This document shows, in pieces, positions 22,994 through 30,256 of a stretch of DNA of 51,766 nt. A model generated the notes under the pieces. It saw nothing but the letters and a program-made list of their open reading frames with translations, was not told the origin of the DNA and ran no database searches. The first letter of the stretch is position 1. Every line of letters starts with the position of its first letter. The position numbers and the translations under genes were made by a program. The DNA lies in contig JAFQMA010000005.1 of assembly GCA_017414535.1 (NCBI GenBank), positions 1 to 51,766 on the forward strand, written 5' to 3'. The stretch comes from Clostridia bacterium (GTDB lineage Bacteria; Bacillota; Clostridia; Oscillospirales; SIG627).

Positions 22994-24012
22994 GCCTTCT
23001 TCCCTCCGATCTTTTTAACAACCTTGACGATGTTCATGGAAATGGGACACTTAGCGAGACATCTGCCACAGCCCACACAGCCGTAAATACCGTCGTTATT
23101 GGCGGGGTAGTAAACCAACTTGTGCATAAATCTCTGACGGAAGCGCTCCAACTGGGTGTGGCGGGGATTTTCTGCCGCCATCTTGGTAAAGTCGGAATAC
23201 ATGCAGGAATCCCAGCAGCGATAGCGCAGAACGCCGTCGTTTGTTTTGAAATCGCGAATATCGAAGCACTGACAGGTGGGGCACACGAAGGTGCAGGTGC
23301 CGCATCCGAGGCAGGCCTCGGAAAGCTCAGCCCAAGCGGGATCGTTGAAGTGCTCCATCAGGTCCTCCGGCTTGAAGTGCTCCTTATTGAATTCGGAAAT
23401 GGGAAGCTTGTGCTGGATGGCCTCCAGATGCTTCTTTTCCTTTTCCACAGGGGCACTATCGCCGTCGGCAAGGAGAACGTCCAGCGAGGAAAGGAGCTTC
23501 TTACCCTTTTCTGTCTTGGCCTTGAAATACATCTCGTCGCCCACGATCCACGCGGCAACGTCCCCTGCGGGATCCTCCGCAAGAATATCGAACTGGCGGC
23601 AGAAGCAGGTCTCCTCGGGCGCATCACAGGCAAGACTTACCACGGTGGCGTGCTGACGTCTGTTTTCATAGAAGGTATCCACGGGATCGGCCAAAAACAC
23701 GCGATCGAGAATGTCAAAGCTTCTCACGTCGCAGGCTCTTACCCCGAAGATCACAAAATCCTCGTTCTCCTTTCGGGTATCGATGATCTCGATCTTCTTG
23801 CCCTCCACGCGAAAGGCGGCCATATCCTCTACCTGAGGGAAGAAAAAGTCCTTGGCAGAGCGATTGGTGCGGCAGGCACGGGAAAGGGTATCCCCCTCCT
23901 CGTATCTCTTATAATCGGCGCCTGCCTTGCCGTCGACGGGGAGATAAAGAGCTTTCTTTGCGGCAATGGCAGAAAGAAGCTTGGGCAGAAGGGAAAGCTG
24001 AATCTTTTTCAT
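22990..24012 (-). CDS. 4Fe-4S dicluster electron-transfer subunit (FlxB-like)
   Basis: A 340-residue protein. The N-terminal two-thirds resemble the beta subunit of sulfhydrogenase and anaerobic sulfite reductase A (FGVRACDVRSFDILDRVFL, SLACDAPEETCFC). The C-terminal part carries two cubane sites: CLGCGTCTFVCPTCQC and CVGCGRCLAKCP. These sites would carry electrons from the NADH-binding subunit, which follows with a four-base overlap, towards the Hdr part. The start is preceded by GGAGA about six bases upstream. The symbol is left out because FlxB and FlxC are similar and I cannot separate them with certainty. Confidence 0.8.
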   Translation of the reverse strand: MKKIQLSLLPKLLSAIAAKKALYLPVDGKAGADYKRYEEGDTLSRACRTNRSAKDFFFPQVEDMAAFRVEGKKIEIIDTRKENEDFVIFGVRACDVRSFDILDRVFLADPVDTFYENRRQHATVVSLACDAPEETCFCRQFDILAEDPAGDVAAWIVGDEMYFKAKTEKGKKLLSSLDVLLADGDSAPVEKEKKHLEAIQHKLPISEFNKEHFKPEDLMEHFNDPAWAELSEACLGCGTCTFVCPTCQCFDIRDFKTNDGVLRYRCWDSCMYSDFTKMAAENPRHTQLERFRQRFMHKLVYYPANNDGIYGCVGCGRCLAKCPISMNIVKVVKKIGGKKA

Positions 24013-24015
24013 TTC

Positions 24016-24981
24016 TTATTCTCCTTTCCCGACTACGTCACCGGGCTCGCAGTCGTCCACGTCAAAGCGATTGAGGGGTGCCTTCTCTTCCAGATCGGCA
24101 CCGGCTCTGTATTCGCCGTAGCAGCTGTTGATATCCTTGATGAATTTGCGGTTTAAAAGGTGCAGGGGAATGCCCTGGGGGCAAACTCTGGAGCACTGTC
24201 CGCAGTCGGTGCACCGTCCCGCTACGTGGAAGGCGCGGATAATATGAAAATTCTGCTCCTCGAAGGAGGAAGCGGGGGCTTTGTTCTCAATGCCGGAGGC
24301 CGCGTTGTCGAATACGCACTTTTCGCAGGTGCACGCAGGGCACACGTTGCGGCAGGCATTACAGCGGATACAGCGGCTCAGCTCGTCCTGCCAGAAGGCA
24401 AAGCGCTCCTCAGCGGTCATTTTTTCCAGCTTCTCCACCATCTCAAAGCGATCGGTAAGAGGCTCCTTGGTGAGCTCCTCTCCCAAGCGCTCGTCAAAAT
24501 AGGGTGCGTGCACGCCGCGGCATTTGCGACAGCGTTCGGCAATGACCTCGGACTTTTCCTTTTCTACGTCGCCGTACAGGGTGTGGAGGATGATCCTCTC
24601 CTTGCCGTCGGTCACACCCGTGATGCCGCGGATGCCCATGGCACGCAGATCCTCTGCATCCACCTTGCCGAGGCAGGGGATGGCAATGGCGTAGACCTTT
24701 TCGCGGTCGAAGCGATGCTCCTTTAAGAGCTGAACGAAGGAATAGGAATCGCAGGGACGGAGAAATACGGCAATGACGCCGTCCTTCTTGGTCTCACCCA
24801 CCAGATACTTGGAAAGGTTCTGGGAGGCGAAGGAGTGATAGATCAGCTGATCGATATCGTTTTCGCGGAATACGTGAGGGGTCACGTCGTAAACGAAGTC
24901 ACCCTCGATCCAGCCGAGAACGCGATCCACCTTGCCGGAGGAAAGCAGCTCGCGGGCGCGATCTTGCATCATTTTTTGCAT
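24016..24981 (-). CDS. 4Fe-4S dicluster electron-transfer subunit (FlxC-like)
   Basis: A 321-residue protein. An N-terminal domain contains VIAVFLRPCDSYSFVQLL and an IPCLGKVD motif, as in coenzyme F420 hydrogenase-beta-like and FlxC proteins. Cys pairs ERCRKCRG follow near the middle. The C-terminal half has two [4Fe-4S] motifs, CIRCNACRNVCPACTCEKC and CTDCGQCSRVCP. It is probably part of the electron wire between the NADH subunit and HdrA/MvhD. GGAGG lies seven bases before the ATG, and its first 13 bases overlap the end of flxD. The downstream partner begins after three bases. Confidence 0.8.
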   Translation of the reverse strand: MQKMMQDRARELLSSGKVDRVLGWIEGDFVYDVTPHVFRENDIDQLIYHSFASQNLSKYLVGETKKDGVIAVFLRPCDSYSFVQLLKEHRFDREKVYAIAIPCLGKVDAEDLRAMGIRGITGVTDGKERIILHTLYGDVEKEKSEVIAERCRKCRGVHAPYFDERLGEELTKEPLTDRFEMVEKLEKMTAEERFAFWQDELSRCIRCNACRNVCPACTCEKCVFDNAASGIENKAPASSFEEQNFHIIRAFHVAGRCTDCGQCSRVCPQGIPLHLLNRKFIKDINSCYGEYRAGADLEEKAPLNRFDVDDCEPGDVVGKGE

Positions 24982-25409
24982 CTGAGATCCTCCAATCTGC
25001 GGTTTTTACCGAGCTTTGTGACGGTTGCCACAAAGTCGTTCATGGTGGCGGCAAATTTGGCACCCTCGGCGGCGCTGACCCACTCAAGGCGGGTGCGCTC
25101 CTTCTCGATGCCGAGAAATTCCAGCATGGAGAAGAGAAGAGTCATGCGGCGGCGGGTAAAGTAGTTGCCTGTGGTGTAATGGCAGTCACCGGGGTGACAG
25201 CCGCACAGGATCACGCCGTCCGCACCGCGCTGGAAGGCGCGCAGGATAAACATGGGGTTCACTCTGCAGGAGCAGGGCACGCGAATGATCTTTACGTTGG
25301 CGGGATACTGCAGACGGTTGGTACCGGACAGATCCGCACCGGCATAGGAGCACCAGTTGCAACAGAAGGCAACGATGGTGGGCTCAAACTTTTCTTCGTT
25401 TACTTGCAT
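24969..25409 (-). CDS. flxD: MvhD/FlxD-type hydrogenase iron-sulfur subunit
   Basis: A 146-residue MvhD-family protein (PF02662) that in methanogens bridges the hydrogenase to HdrA and carries a [2Fe-2S] cluster. The family hallmarks are FCCNWCSYAGADLSG at the start, RVPCSCRVN, and GADGVILCGCHPGDCHY. Start at ATG 25409 is supported by GGAGG and by family length. A longer ORF upstream lies inside hdrA. It overlaps the end of hdrA by ten bases and flxC by thirteen, so these are translated together. Its partner at the other side would be the Flx NADH module rather than a hydrogenase, since no hydrogenase large subunit is present. Confidence 0.9.
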   Translation of the reverse strand: MQVNEEKFEPTIVAFCCNWCSYAGADLSGTNRLQYPANVKIIRVPCSCRVNPMFILRAFQRGADGVILCGCHPGDCHYTTGNYFTRRRMTLLFSMLEFLGIEKERTRLEWVSAAEGAKFAATMNDFVATVTKLGKNRRLEDLRCKK

Positions 25410-27391
25410 ATTGCATCTACCTCCGCCATGATCTGAGAGTTGGAGAAGCCGTGCAGATCCATAGCACCGCTGGGGCAGGCCACGGTGCAGGCGCCGCATC
25501 CCTGACATACCGCAGGGTTGACGCTTGCCACGCGACGGGTCCGCATGGTGCGGTCAGGCATACGGAATTCCTTATCCTGATAGGTGATGGCGCCGTACGG
25601 GCACACCTTTTCGCAGGTAGAGCAGCCGTTGCACATCAGCTCATCGGAATGGGCCACGCAGGGGTTGCCCGTCAGCTTGTCGCGGCACAGCAGGCCGATG
25701 ACCTTGGCTGCGCAGGCGCTGGCCTGAGAAACGGTCTCGGGAATATCCTTGGGTCCTTGGCAGCAGCCGGACAGGAAGATGCCCGCCGTGGGACTTTCCA
25801 CGGGACGGAGCTTGGGATGAGCTTCGGTAAAGAAGTCGTTGGTGTCCATGCTGGCCGTCAGCATGGTGGCCAGAGGACGGGCGGATTTATCGGGCTCAAT
25901 GGCGGCCGCCAGAACCACCAGATCCGCATCAATGAGAAGCTGCTTGCGGTCGATCAGGTCGGAGGCGCGAACCATGAGCTTCTTGCCCTGAGGAATGACC
26001 TTGCCCACCATGCCCTTGATATAGTGAACGCCGTATTCCTCTACGGCTCTGCGATAAAATTCATCGAAGCTCTTGCCGGGGGTACGTACGTCAATATAGA
26101 AGACGTAGACCTCCGTATCGGGATATTTTTCGCGGGTGAGCATGGCGTGCTTTGCGGTATACATACAGCAGATCTTGGAGCAGTAGGTCTTTCCGCAGCC
26201 ACTGCCGTCCTCGCGGCTTCCCACACACTGCACGAACACGATCTTCTTGGGATGCTCTCCGTCGGAGGGGCGGAGCAGGGTGCCGCCCGTGGGGCCTGCC
26301 GCATTGGTGATGCGCTCAAACTCCAGGGAGGTGATCACGTCGGGTGACTGGGAATAGGCAAATTCGTCGTATTTGTTCAGCTCGATGGGATTGAAGCCCG
26401 TTGCCACCACGATGGCACCGTACTTTTCCTCAATAAAGCTGTCCTTCTGCTTGTAATCGATGGCGCCGGCGGTGCAGATCTTGGAGCACACGCCGCACTT
26501 GCCTGTTTTCAGCATGGTACAGTAATCGGGATCGATGGTCGCAACCTTCGGCACGGCCTGTGCGAAGGGAATGTAGATGGCTCTTCTCTGATCGAGCCCT
26601 AAGTTGAATTCATTGGGGACCTTCTTCTGAGGGCACTTTTCCGTGCAAAGGCCACAGCCCGTGCACTTCACCTCGTCCACAAATCTTGCCTTGCGGCGGA
26701 TGGAAACACTGAAGTTGCCCACGAAGCCCTGTACCTTGTCCACCTCACTGTAGGAGAAGATGCGGATCTTTTCGTTCTGGGCTACCTCTACCATTTTGGG
26801 AGTGAGGATACAAGCCGCACAGTCCAGCGTGGGGAAGGTCTTATCGATCTGACTCATTTTGCCGCCGATGGTGGGCTTCTTTTCTACGATGTCCACCTCA
26901 AAGCCCGCATCGGCAATGTCCAAGGCGGTCTGGATGCCCGCGATACCGCCGCCGATGACCAGCGCGCGCTTGGTAACGGGGCTCTCGCCTGCGGTAAGGG
27001 GTGCGTTCAGGTGCACCTTGGCAATGGCCGCACGACCCAGAATGATGGCCTTTTCGGTGGCCTCTTCCTTGTTCTTGTGGATCCAGGAGCACTGCTCGCG
27101 GATATTGGCGATCTCCACCATAAAGGAGTTGACGCCTGCCTTGGCCGCCGCCTTGCGGAAGGTGGCCTCGTGCATACGGGGAGAGCATGAGCAAACCACC
27201 GCGCCCGTGAGCTTATAATCACGGATGGCGTTCTGAAGCTTGGTCTGTCCTTCCTCGGAGCACATGTACTGATAATCTTCAAAGTATACTACGCCCGGTT
27301 CCTTGCCCAGCGCCTCGGCCACAGCCTTGACGTCCACAGTGGCGGCAATGTTGGAACCGCACCAGCATACGAATACACCGATTCTTTGCAT
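25400..27391 (-). CDS. hdrA: HdrA-type flavin-bifurcating subunit
   Basis: A 663-residue protein. An N-terminal domain (GVFVCWCGSNIAATVDV) precedes the FAD-binding motif LVIGGGIAGIQTA (about 146-158). A mid-chain ferredoxin domain has CTGCGLCTEKCP, and a further Cys cluster is CGVCSKIC. Near the C-terminus two cubane motifs appear: CNGCSTCEKVCP and CQGCGACTVACP. CGKTYCSKICCMYTAKHAM is the conserved HdrA segment. HdrA FAD is the site of flavin-based electron bifurcation in HdrABC-MvhAGD, splitting electron pairs between ferredoxin and the HdrB heterodisulfide site. The chain is complete and of normal length. It lies nine bases after hdrC. Confidence 0.94.
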   Translation of the reverse strand: MQRIGVFVCWCGSNIAATVDVKAVAEALGKEPGVVYFEDYQYMCSEEGQTKLQNAIRDYKLTGAVVCSCSPRMHEATFRKAAAKAGVNSFMVEIANIREQCSWIHKNKEEATEKAIILGRAAIAKVHLNAPLTAGESPVTKRALVIGGGIAGIQTALDIADAGFEVDIVEKKPTIGGKMSQIDKTFPTLDCAACILTPKMVEVAQNEKIRIFSYSEVDKVQGFVGNFSVSIRRKARFVDEVKCTGCGLCTEKCPQKKVPNEFNLGLDQRRAIYIPFAQAVPKVATIDPDYCTMLKTGKCGVCSKICTAGAIDYKQKDSFIEEKYGAIVVATGFNPIELNKYDEFAYSQSPDVITSLEFERITNAAGPTGGTLLRPSDGEHPKKIVFVQCVGSREDGSGCGKTYCSKICCMYTAKHAMLTREKYPDTEVYVFYIDVRTPGKSFDEFYRRAVEEYGVHYIKGMVGKVIPQGKKLMVRASDLIDRKQLLIDADLVVLAAAIEPDKSARPLATMLTASMDTNDFFTEAHPKLRPVESPTAGIFLSGCCQGPKDIPETVSQASACAAKVIGLLCRDKLTGNPCVAHSDELMCNGCSTCEKVCPYGAITYQDKEFRMPDRTMRTRRVASVNPAVCQGCGACTVACPSGAMDLHGFSNSQIMAEVDAICK

Positions 27392-27400
27392 CCTATCCTC

Positions 27401-27787
27401 CTATTTGGCAAACTTTCTCATGGCGGAGACCAGAGCCTGTTGAGGCATGTCCTCATCCAGCATATCGGGCAATTGGTCGGGCTTTAAGTGATTCATGCCC
27501 TGCTGACGGATCACCGCAAGCCTTACCGCCTCGATGAGCTTGGCGGGCTGAACGCCTCGGGGACAACGCTCCACACAGGCAAAGCAGGTCAGACAGCGAT
27601 ACAGAGAGGGGGAGGCCATGAGTTTTTCCGTCTCGCCGTTTTCCACCATGGAAACGAATTCGTGGGGATGATATTCCATTTCGTCGTAGGAGGGGCAGGT
27701 GCCGCTGCACTTGCCGCACTTCATGCACTTGCGGGGATTGACGCCGCTGATGCGAAGCAGGGTCTCCTTCAGATTGTTCTGTTCCAT
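27401..27787 (-). CDS. hdrC: HdrC-type iron-sulfur subunit
   Basis: A 128-residue ferredoxin-like protein with two [4Fe-4S] motifs: CMKCGKCSGTCP (about 18-29) and CLTCFACVERCPRGV (about 64-78). This is the HdrC plan; it hands electrons from HdrA to HdrB. It is flanked by hdrB (12 bases upstream) and hdrA. The start has GGAGG-type ribosome binding sequence (AAGGAGGC) just upstream. Length is slightly below methanogen HdrC, as is common for bacterial versions. Confidence 0.9.
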   Translation of the reverse strand: MEQNNLKETLLRISGVNPRKCMKCGKCSGTCPSYDEMEYHPHEFVSMVENGETEKLMASPSLYRCLTCFACVERCPRGVQPAKLIEAVRLAVIRQQGMNHLKPDQLPDMLDEDMPQQALVSAMRKFAK

Positions 27788-27799
27788 GAGGCCTCCTTA

Positions 27800-28576
27800 T
27801 CAAAGACCGAGGGCTTCGTAAAGAAGCTCGGTAAAATACACCACGGGAAGATCCTGTCCCCCGAATTTTTGCAGATTGTAAAGACACAGAGGGCAGGCGG
27901 TGATCACCGTGTCGGCGCCCTGTGCCTTGGCGTTGGCAAGAACGCTTCCGCTCTTTCTTTCCACAATTCCCTTGTCCTCCAGCGCCATGTAGGAGCCGCA
28001 GCACTCGTTTCTCATGGACCACGCCACGCTCTCCGCACCCAGGGCACGGATAAAGTCCTCAATGACGGTGGGGTTTTCGGGGTCGTCAAAGGCCATGACG
28101 CCCGAGGGACGGAGAAGCAGACAGCCGTAGTAGGCGGCGATCCTTCTGCCCGTCAGGGGATTCTTCACTGCGGCGCGGATGGTGTCAAAGCCAACCTTGT
28201 CCCGCAGCATCTCCAGGAAATGGATGACCTCGCCCTCGCCGGCATAGACGGGGTCGTTTCCCATGTAGCGATTTACGCGGTCGCGGAAGGTCTCGTCCGT
28301 TTGCAGATCGTGACGGGTGCGCTTCAGCACGTTGTGGCAGGCAGAGCAAAGGGTCACCAAGGGGCGTTCCTCGCTTTTTGCGGCCATGAGGGCACGTACG
28401 GCGGACAACCTTGTAGCGATCTCGTCGCTTGCTACGGGGTAGCAACCGCCACAGCATTGCCAATCGGGGATCTCCTCCAACGTAATACCAAGCGCCTCGG
28501 CACATTTTCTTGCCTTTTCATCCAGCTCCTTGGCACGGGTGCGCAGGGTGCATCCGGGATAATAACTGAAAACCAT
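27800..28576 (-). CDS. hdrB: HdrB-type subunit with two CCG domains
   Basis: A 258-residue protein with duplicated cysteine-rich CCG domains. The first runs from YYPGC through WQCCGG to LCSACH. The second runs from YYGC through NECCGSY to CPLC. In HdrB of methanogens each domain holds a noncubane [4Fe-4S] cluster that reduces a disulfide. Both motifs are intact, so a thiol/disulfide or similar two-electron site is expected. ATG at 28576 is chosen because GAAAGGATGACG lies upstream and because SYYPGC is the usual N-terminus; a longer ORF starts inside the leader. It is the first gene of the nine-gene operon. Confidence 0.92.
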   Translation of the reverse strand: MVFSYYPGCTLRTRAKELDEKARKCAEALGITLEEIPDWQCCGGCYPVASDEIATRLSAVRALMAAKSEERPLVTLCSACHNVLKRTRHDLQTDETFRDRVNRYMGNDPVYAGEGEVIHFLEMLRDKVGFDTIRAAVKNPLTGRRIAAYYGCLLLRPSGVMAFDDPENPTVIEDFIRALGAESVAWSMRNECCGSYMALEDKGIVERKSGSVLANAKAQGADTVITACPLCLYNLQKFGGQDLPVVYFTELLYEALGL

Positions 28577-28647
28577 ATCGTCATCCTTTCCATCGCATTG
28601 ACTGTTTCCTCGGACTTGCCGAAAAAAACACGTACTCAAACAGTGTA

Positions 28648-28676
28648 ATTATATCAAAAAAAGCCGATTTTTTCAA
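28648..28676 (-). promoter_or_regulatory. sigma-A-type promoter of the hdr/flx operon
   Basis: On the minus strand: -35 TTGAAA (28671-28676), 17-base spacer, -10 TATAAT (28648-28653). The leader is about 65 bases. Confidence 0.75.
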
Positions 28677-28757
28677 CAAAAAGTCGTTGTTTTTTATACC
28701 AATTTTTGATATCGGCATAAACAGACTGATATACATAAAGGTAAAACTATATCAAAA
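28651..28757. promoter_or_regulatory. three copies of ATATCAAAA around the hdr promoter
   Basis: ATATCAAAA occurs at 28651-28659 (overlapping the -10 box) and 28749-28757, and as its complement TTTTGATAT at 28704-28712. They could be sites for a redox or metabolic regulator. The DNA is AT-rich, so the copies may be accidental. Confidence 0.3.
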
Positions 28758-28790
28758 TAGCATATTTCACGTTCCGTGCCTCGGTGCAAA

Positions 28791-28822
28791 AAAGGAAAAA
28801 GCCGATCTCGGCTTTTTCCTTT
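28791..28822 (-). terminator. terminator of the DUF1015 gene
   Basis: AAAGGAAAAAGCCGA (28791-28805) and its complement (28808-28822), four bases beyond the stop codon, with A-rich flank giving a U-run on the minus-strand transcript. It insulates the hdr promoter from the gene upstream. Confidence 0.85.
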
Positions 28823-28825
28823 AAA

Positions 28826-30037
28826 TCAATTCTTTTGGATCTTGCGGCATTCGGTGTAGTAACGCTTATCACGGGCGTGACCGATGGAGAAGCTCTTTTT
28901 GGGGAATACGCCGCTTCTTTCCACGGTGCGAAACAGATCGCCCTTTTCCATGAGGGGCATGAACAGGGCAAGGCTGCCCTTTCTTTCTGCCAGCGCGCGC
29001 AGACTTTCGTCGTCGTGGATGTAATCCACGGTGGCACCCTCCTTCTCCACCTCGTCCAGGATCTCCTGCACGTGGGCGATGAAGGCACCGAGGCTTTCGT
29101 TCTTCAGGCGGATCTCGCCCTCCTTGCCGTCGGTCAGGTATTTGAGACTGCGGCCTGCTTCATCGCCGTAGCGATGGGCCAGCTTTTTCAGGATCTCCTC
29201 GGCGTTGCCGTCGAATACGATGCGGTGAATGGGCTCGAATTCAATGCCCTCGTCGTAAACGTTGCACACCTCCACCAGCGCCCAGCGGGCGGGGTGGCTC
29301 TCTGCCTCCTCGGGGGTCAGGCCCTTTTTGATCTCGCGCCAGCATTCCTTGGCGGCGGCCAAGGAATGGTTTCCGTCACCGATGACGAACTGCACGCTCC
29401 TTTCTGCCAGCGCGTCCACGGCGGCCACAACGGCCTCCGCCTCGTTGCCGCTAACCTTGTAGCCCGCGATCCGTCCGCCGCCCTCCATGAGCTCAAAATC
29501 GTAGGCGCAGGGGAGGGAAGCCTTCTTTTCCGTCAAGGGCTCTACCACGCTTTTCTTTTCATCGTCGATGAGCACCAGCACGTGGGGCATTTCCAGAATG
29601 GCGCCTCGGCGCACCTGAATGCGGGGAGGAAGGCGCTCTACCACGGTCTTTTCGCTGGCACGGGCAGCGGGATTCTCACCGGCTAAATAGTCGTAGGCAT
29701 CCAGATCCAGCTTGCCCACGATACCGCGGCGGATCTTGCCGCCGGTGACGGCACGCTCCACGTAAATAAAGCTGTTTTCCAGATGACGGAACACGTCTCC
29801 CTTCAAATATTCCTCCATGACGCGGTTGCGCTCGGGGGCCGCTTCAACCATGGAGATGCTACCCAAATACGCCTCCGGCACGATCATGCGCAGGGTGGAG
29901 GGTGCTTCGCCCACCGCCGCCTCCACACGGTCCCAATAGGACCTTTCGGAGGAAAATTGATCGCAGGCGATCACGCTCCAAAGGACGGGGTCACTCTTGG
30001 GAAGAAGGATGTGTGCAGGTAAAAAATTGTGATTCAT
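28826..30037 (-). CDS. DUF1015 family protein
   Basis: A 403-residue protein matching the DUF1015 family (PF06245) in length and segments. It opens with FLPAHILLPKSDPVLWSVIACDQFSSERSYW split over the first 40 residues; VIGDGNHSLAAAKECW is the family's most conserved stretch, followed by RWALVEVCNVYDEGIEFEPIHRI. The C-terminus has DYIHDDESL and a segment ending SVFPKKSFSIGHARDKRYY-like. The function is unknown; the GDGNHS motif suggests an enzyme active site. It is transcribed alone, from the promoter at 30073-30101 to the terminator at 28791. Confidence 0.85.
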   Translation of the reverse strand: MNHNFLPAHILLPKSDPVLWSVIACDQFSSERSYWDRVEAAVGEAPSTLRMIVPEAYLGSISMVEAAPERNRVMEEYLKGDVFRHLENSFIYVERAVTGGKIRRGIVGKLDLDAYDYLAGENPAARASEKTVVERLPPRIQVRRGAILEMPHVLVLIDDEKKSVVEPLTEKKASLPCAYDFELMEGGGRIAGYKVSGNEAEAVVAAVDALAERSVQFVIGDGNHSLAAAKECWREIKKGLTPEEAESHPARWALVEVCNVYDEGIEFEPIHRIVFDGNAEEILKKLAHRYGDEAGRSLKYLTDGKEGEIRLKNESLGAFIAHVQEILDEVEKEGATVDYIHDDESLRALAERKGSLALFMPLMEKGDLFRTVERSGVFPKKSFSIGHARDKRYYTECRKIQKN

Positions 30038-30072
30038 AGTCAGTACTCTTTCCGATAAAAAATTACCCTATC

Positions 30073-30101
30073 ATTATACACAAAAGAGTGTCTTGTGTAA
30101 A
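30073..30101 (-). promoter_or_regulatory. sigma-A-type promoter of the DUF1015 gene
   Basis: On the minus strand: -35 TTTACA (30096-30101), 17-base spacer, -10 TATAAT (30073-30078), about 35 bases before the start. Confidence 0.7.
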
Positions 30102-30179
30102 GGAAAAAAGTTGAAAAAACAAAAAAGCTTTTTCCTTGGAGAAAAGATGGGATTTTTTGCGGAGAAAAGGATTTTTTTC

Positions 30180-30208
30180 TTGTCAAATGCTTTTGTTCGT
30201 GTTATGAT
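30180..30208 (+). promoter_or_regulatory. sigma-A-type promoter of the zinc-ribbon/proline-repeat gene
   Basis: -35 TTGTCA (30180-30185), 17-base spacer, -10 TATGAT (30203-30208), about 48 bases before the start. Confidence 0.65.
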
Positions 30209-30256
30209 AAGAGCAACGAAGGGGATTTTTCTCCGAAAGAAACGAGGTATGCCTGA

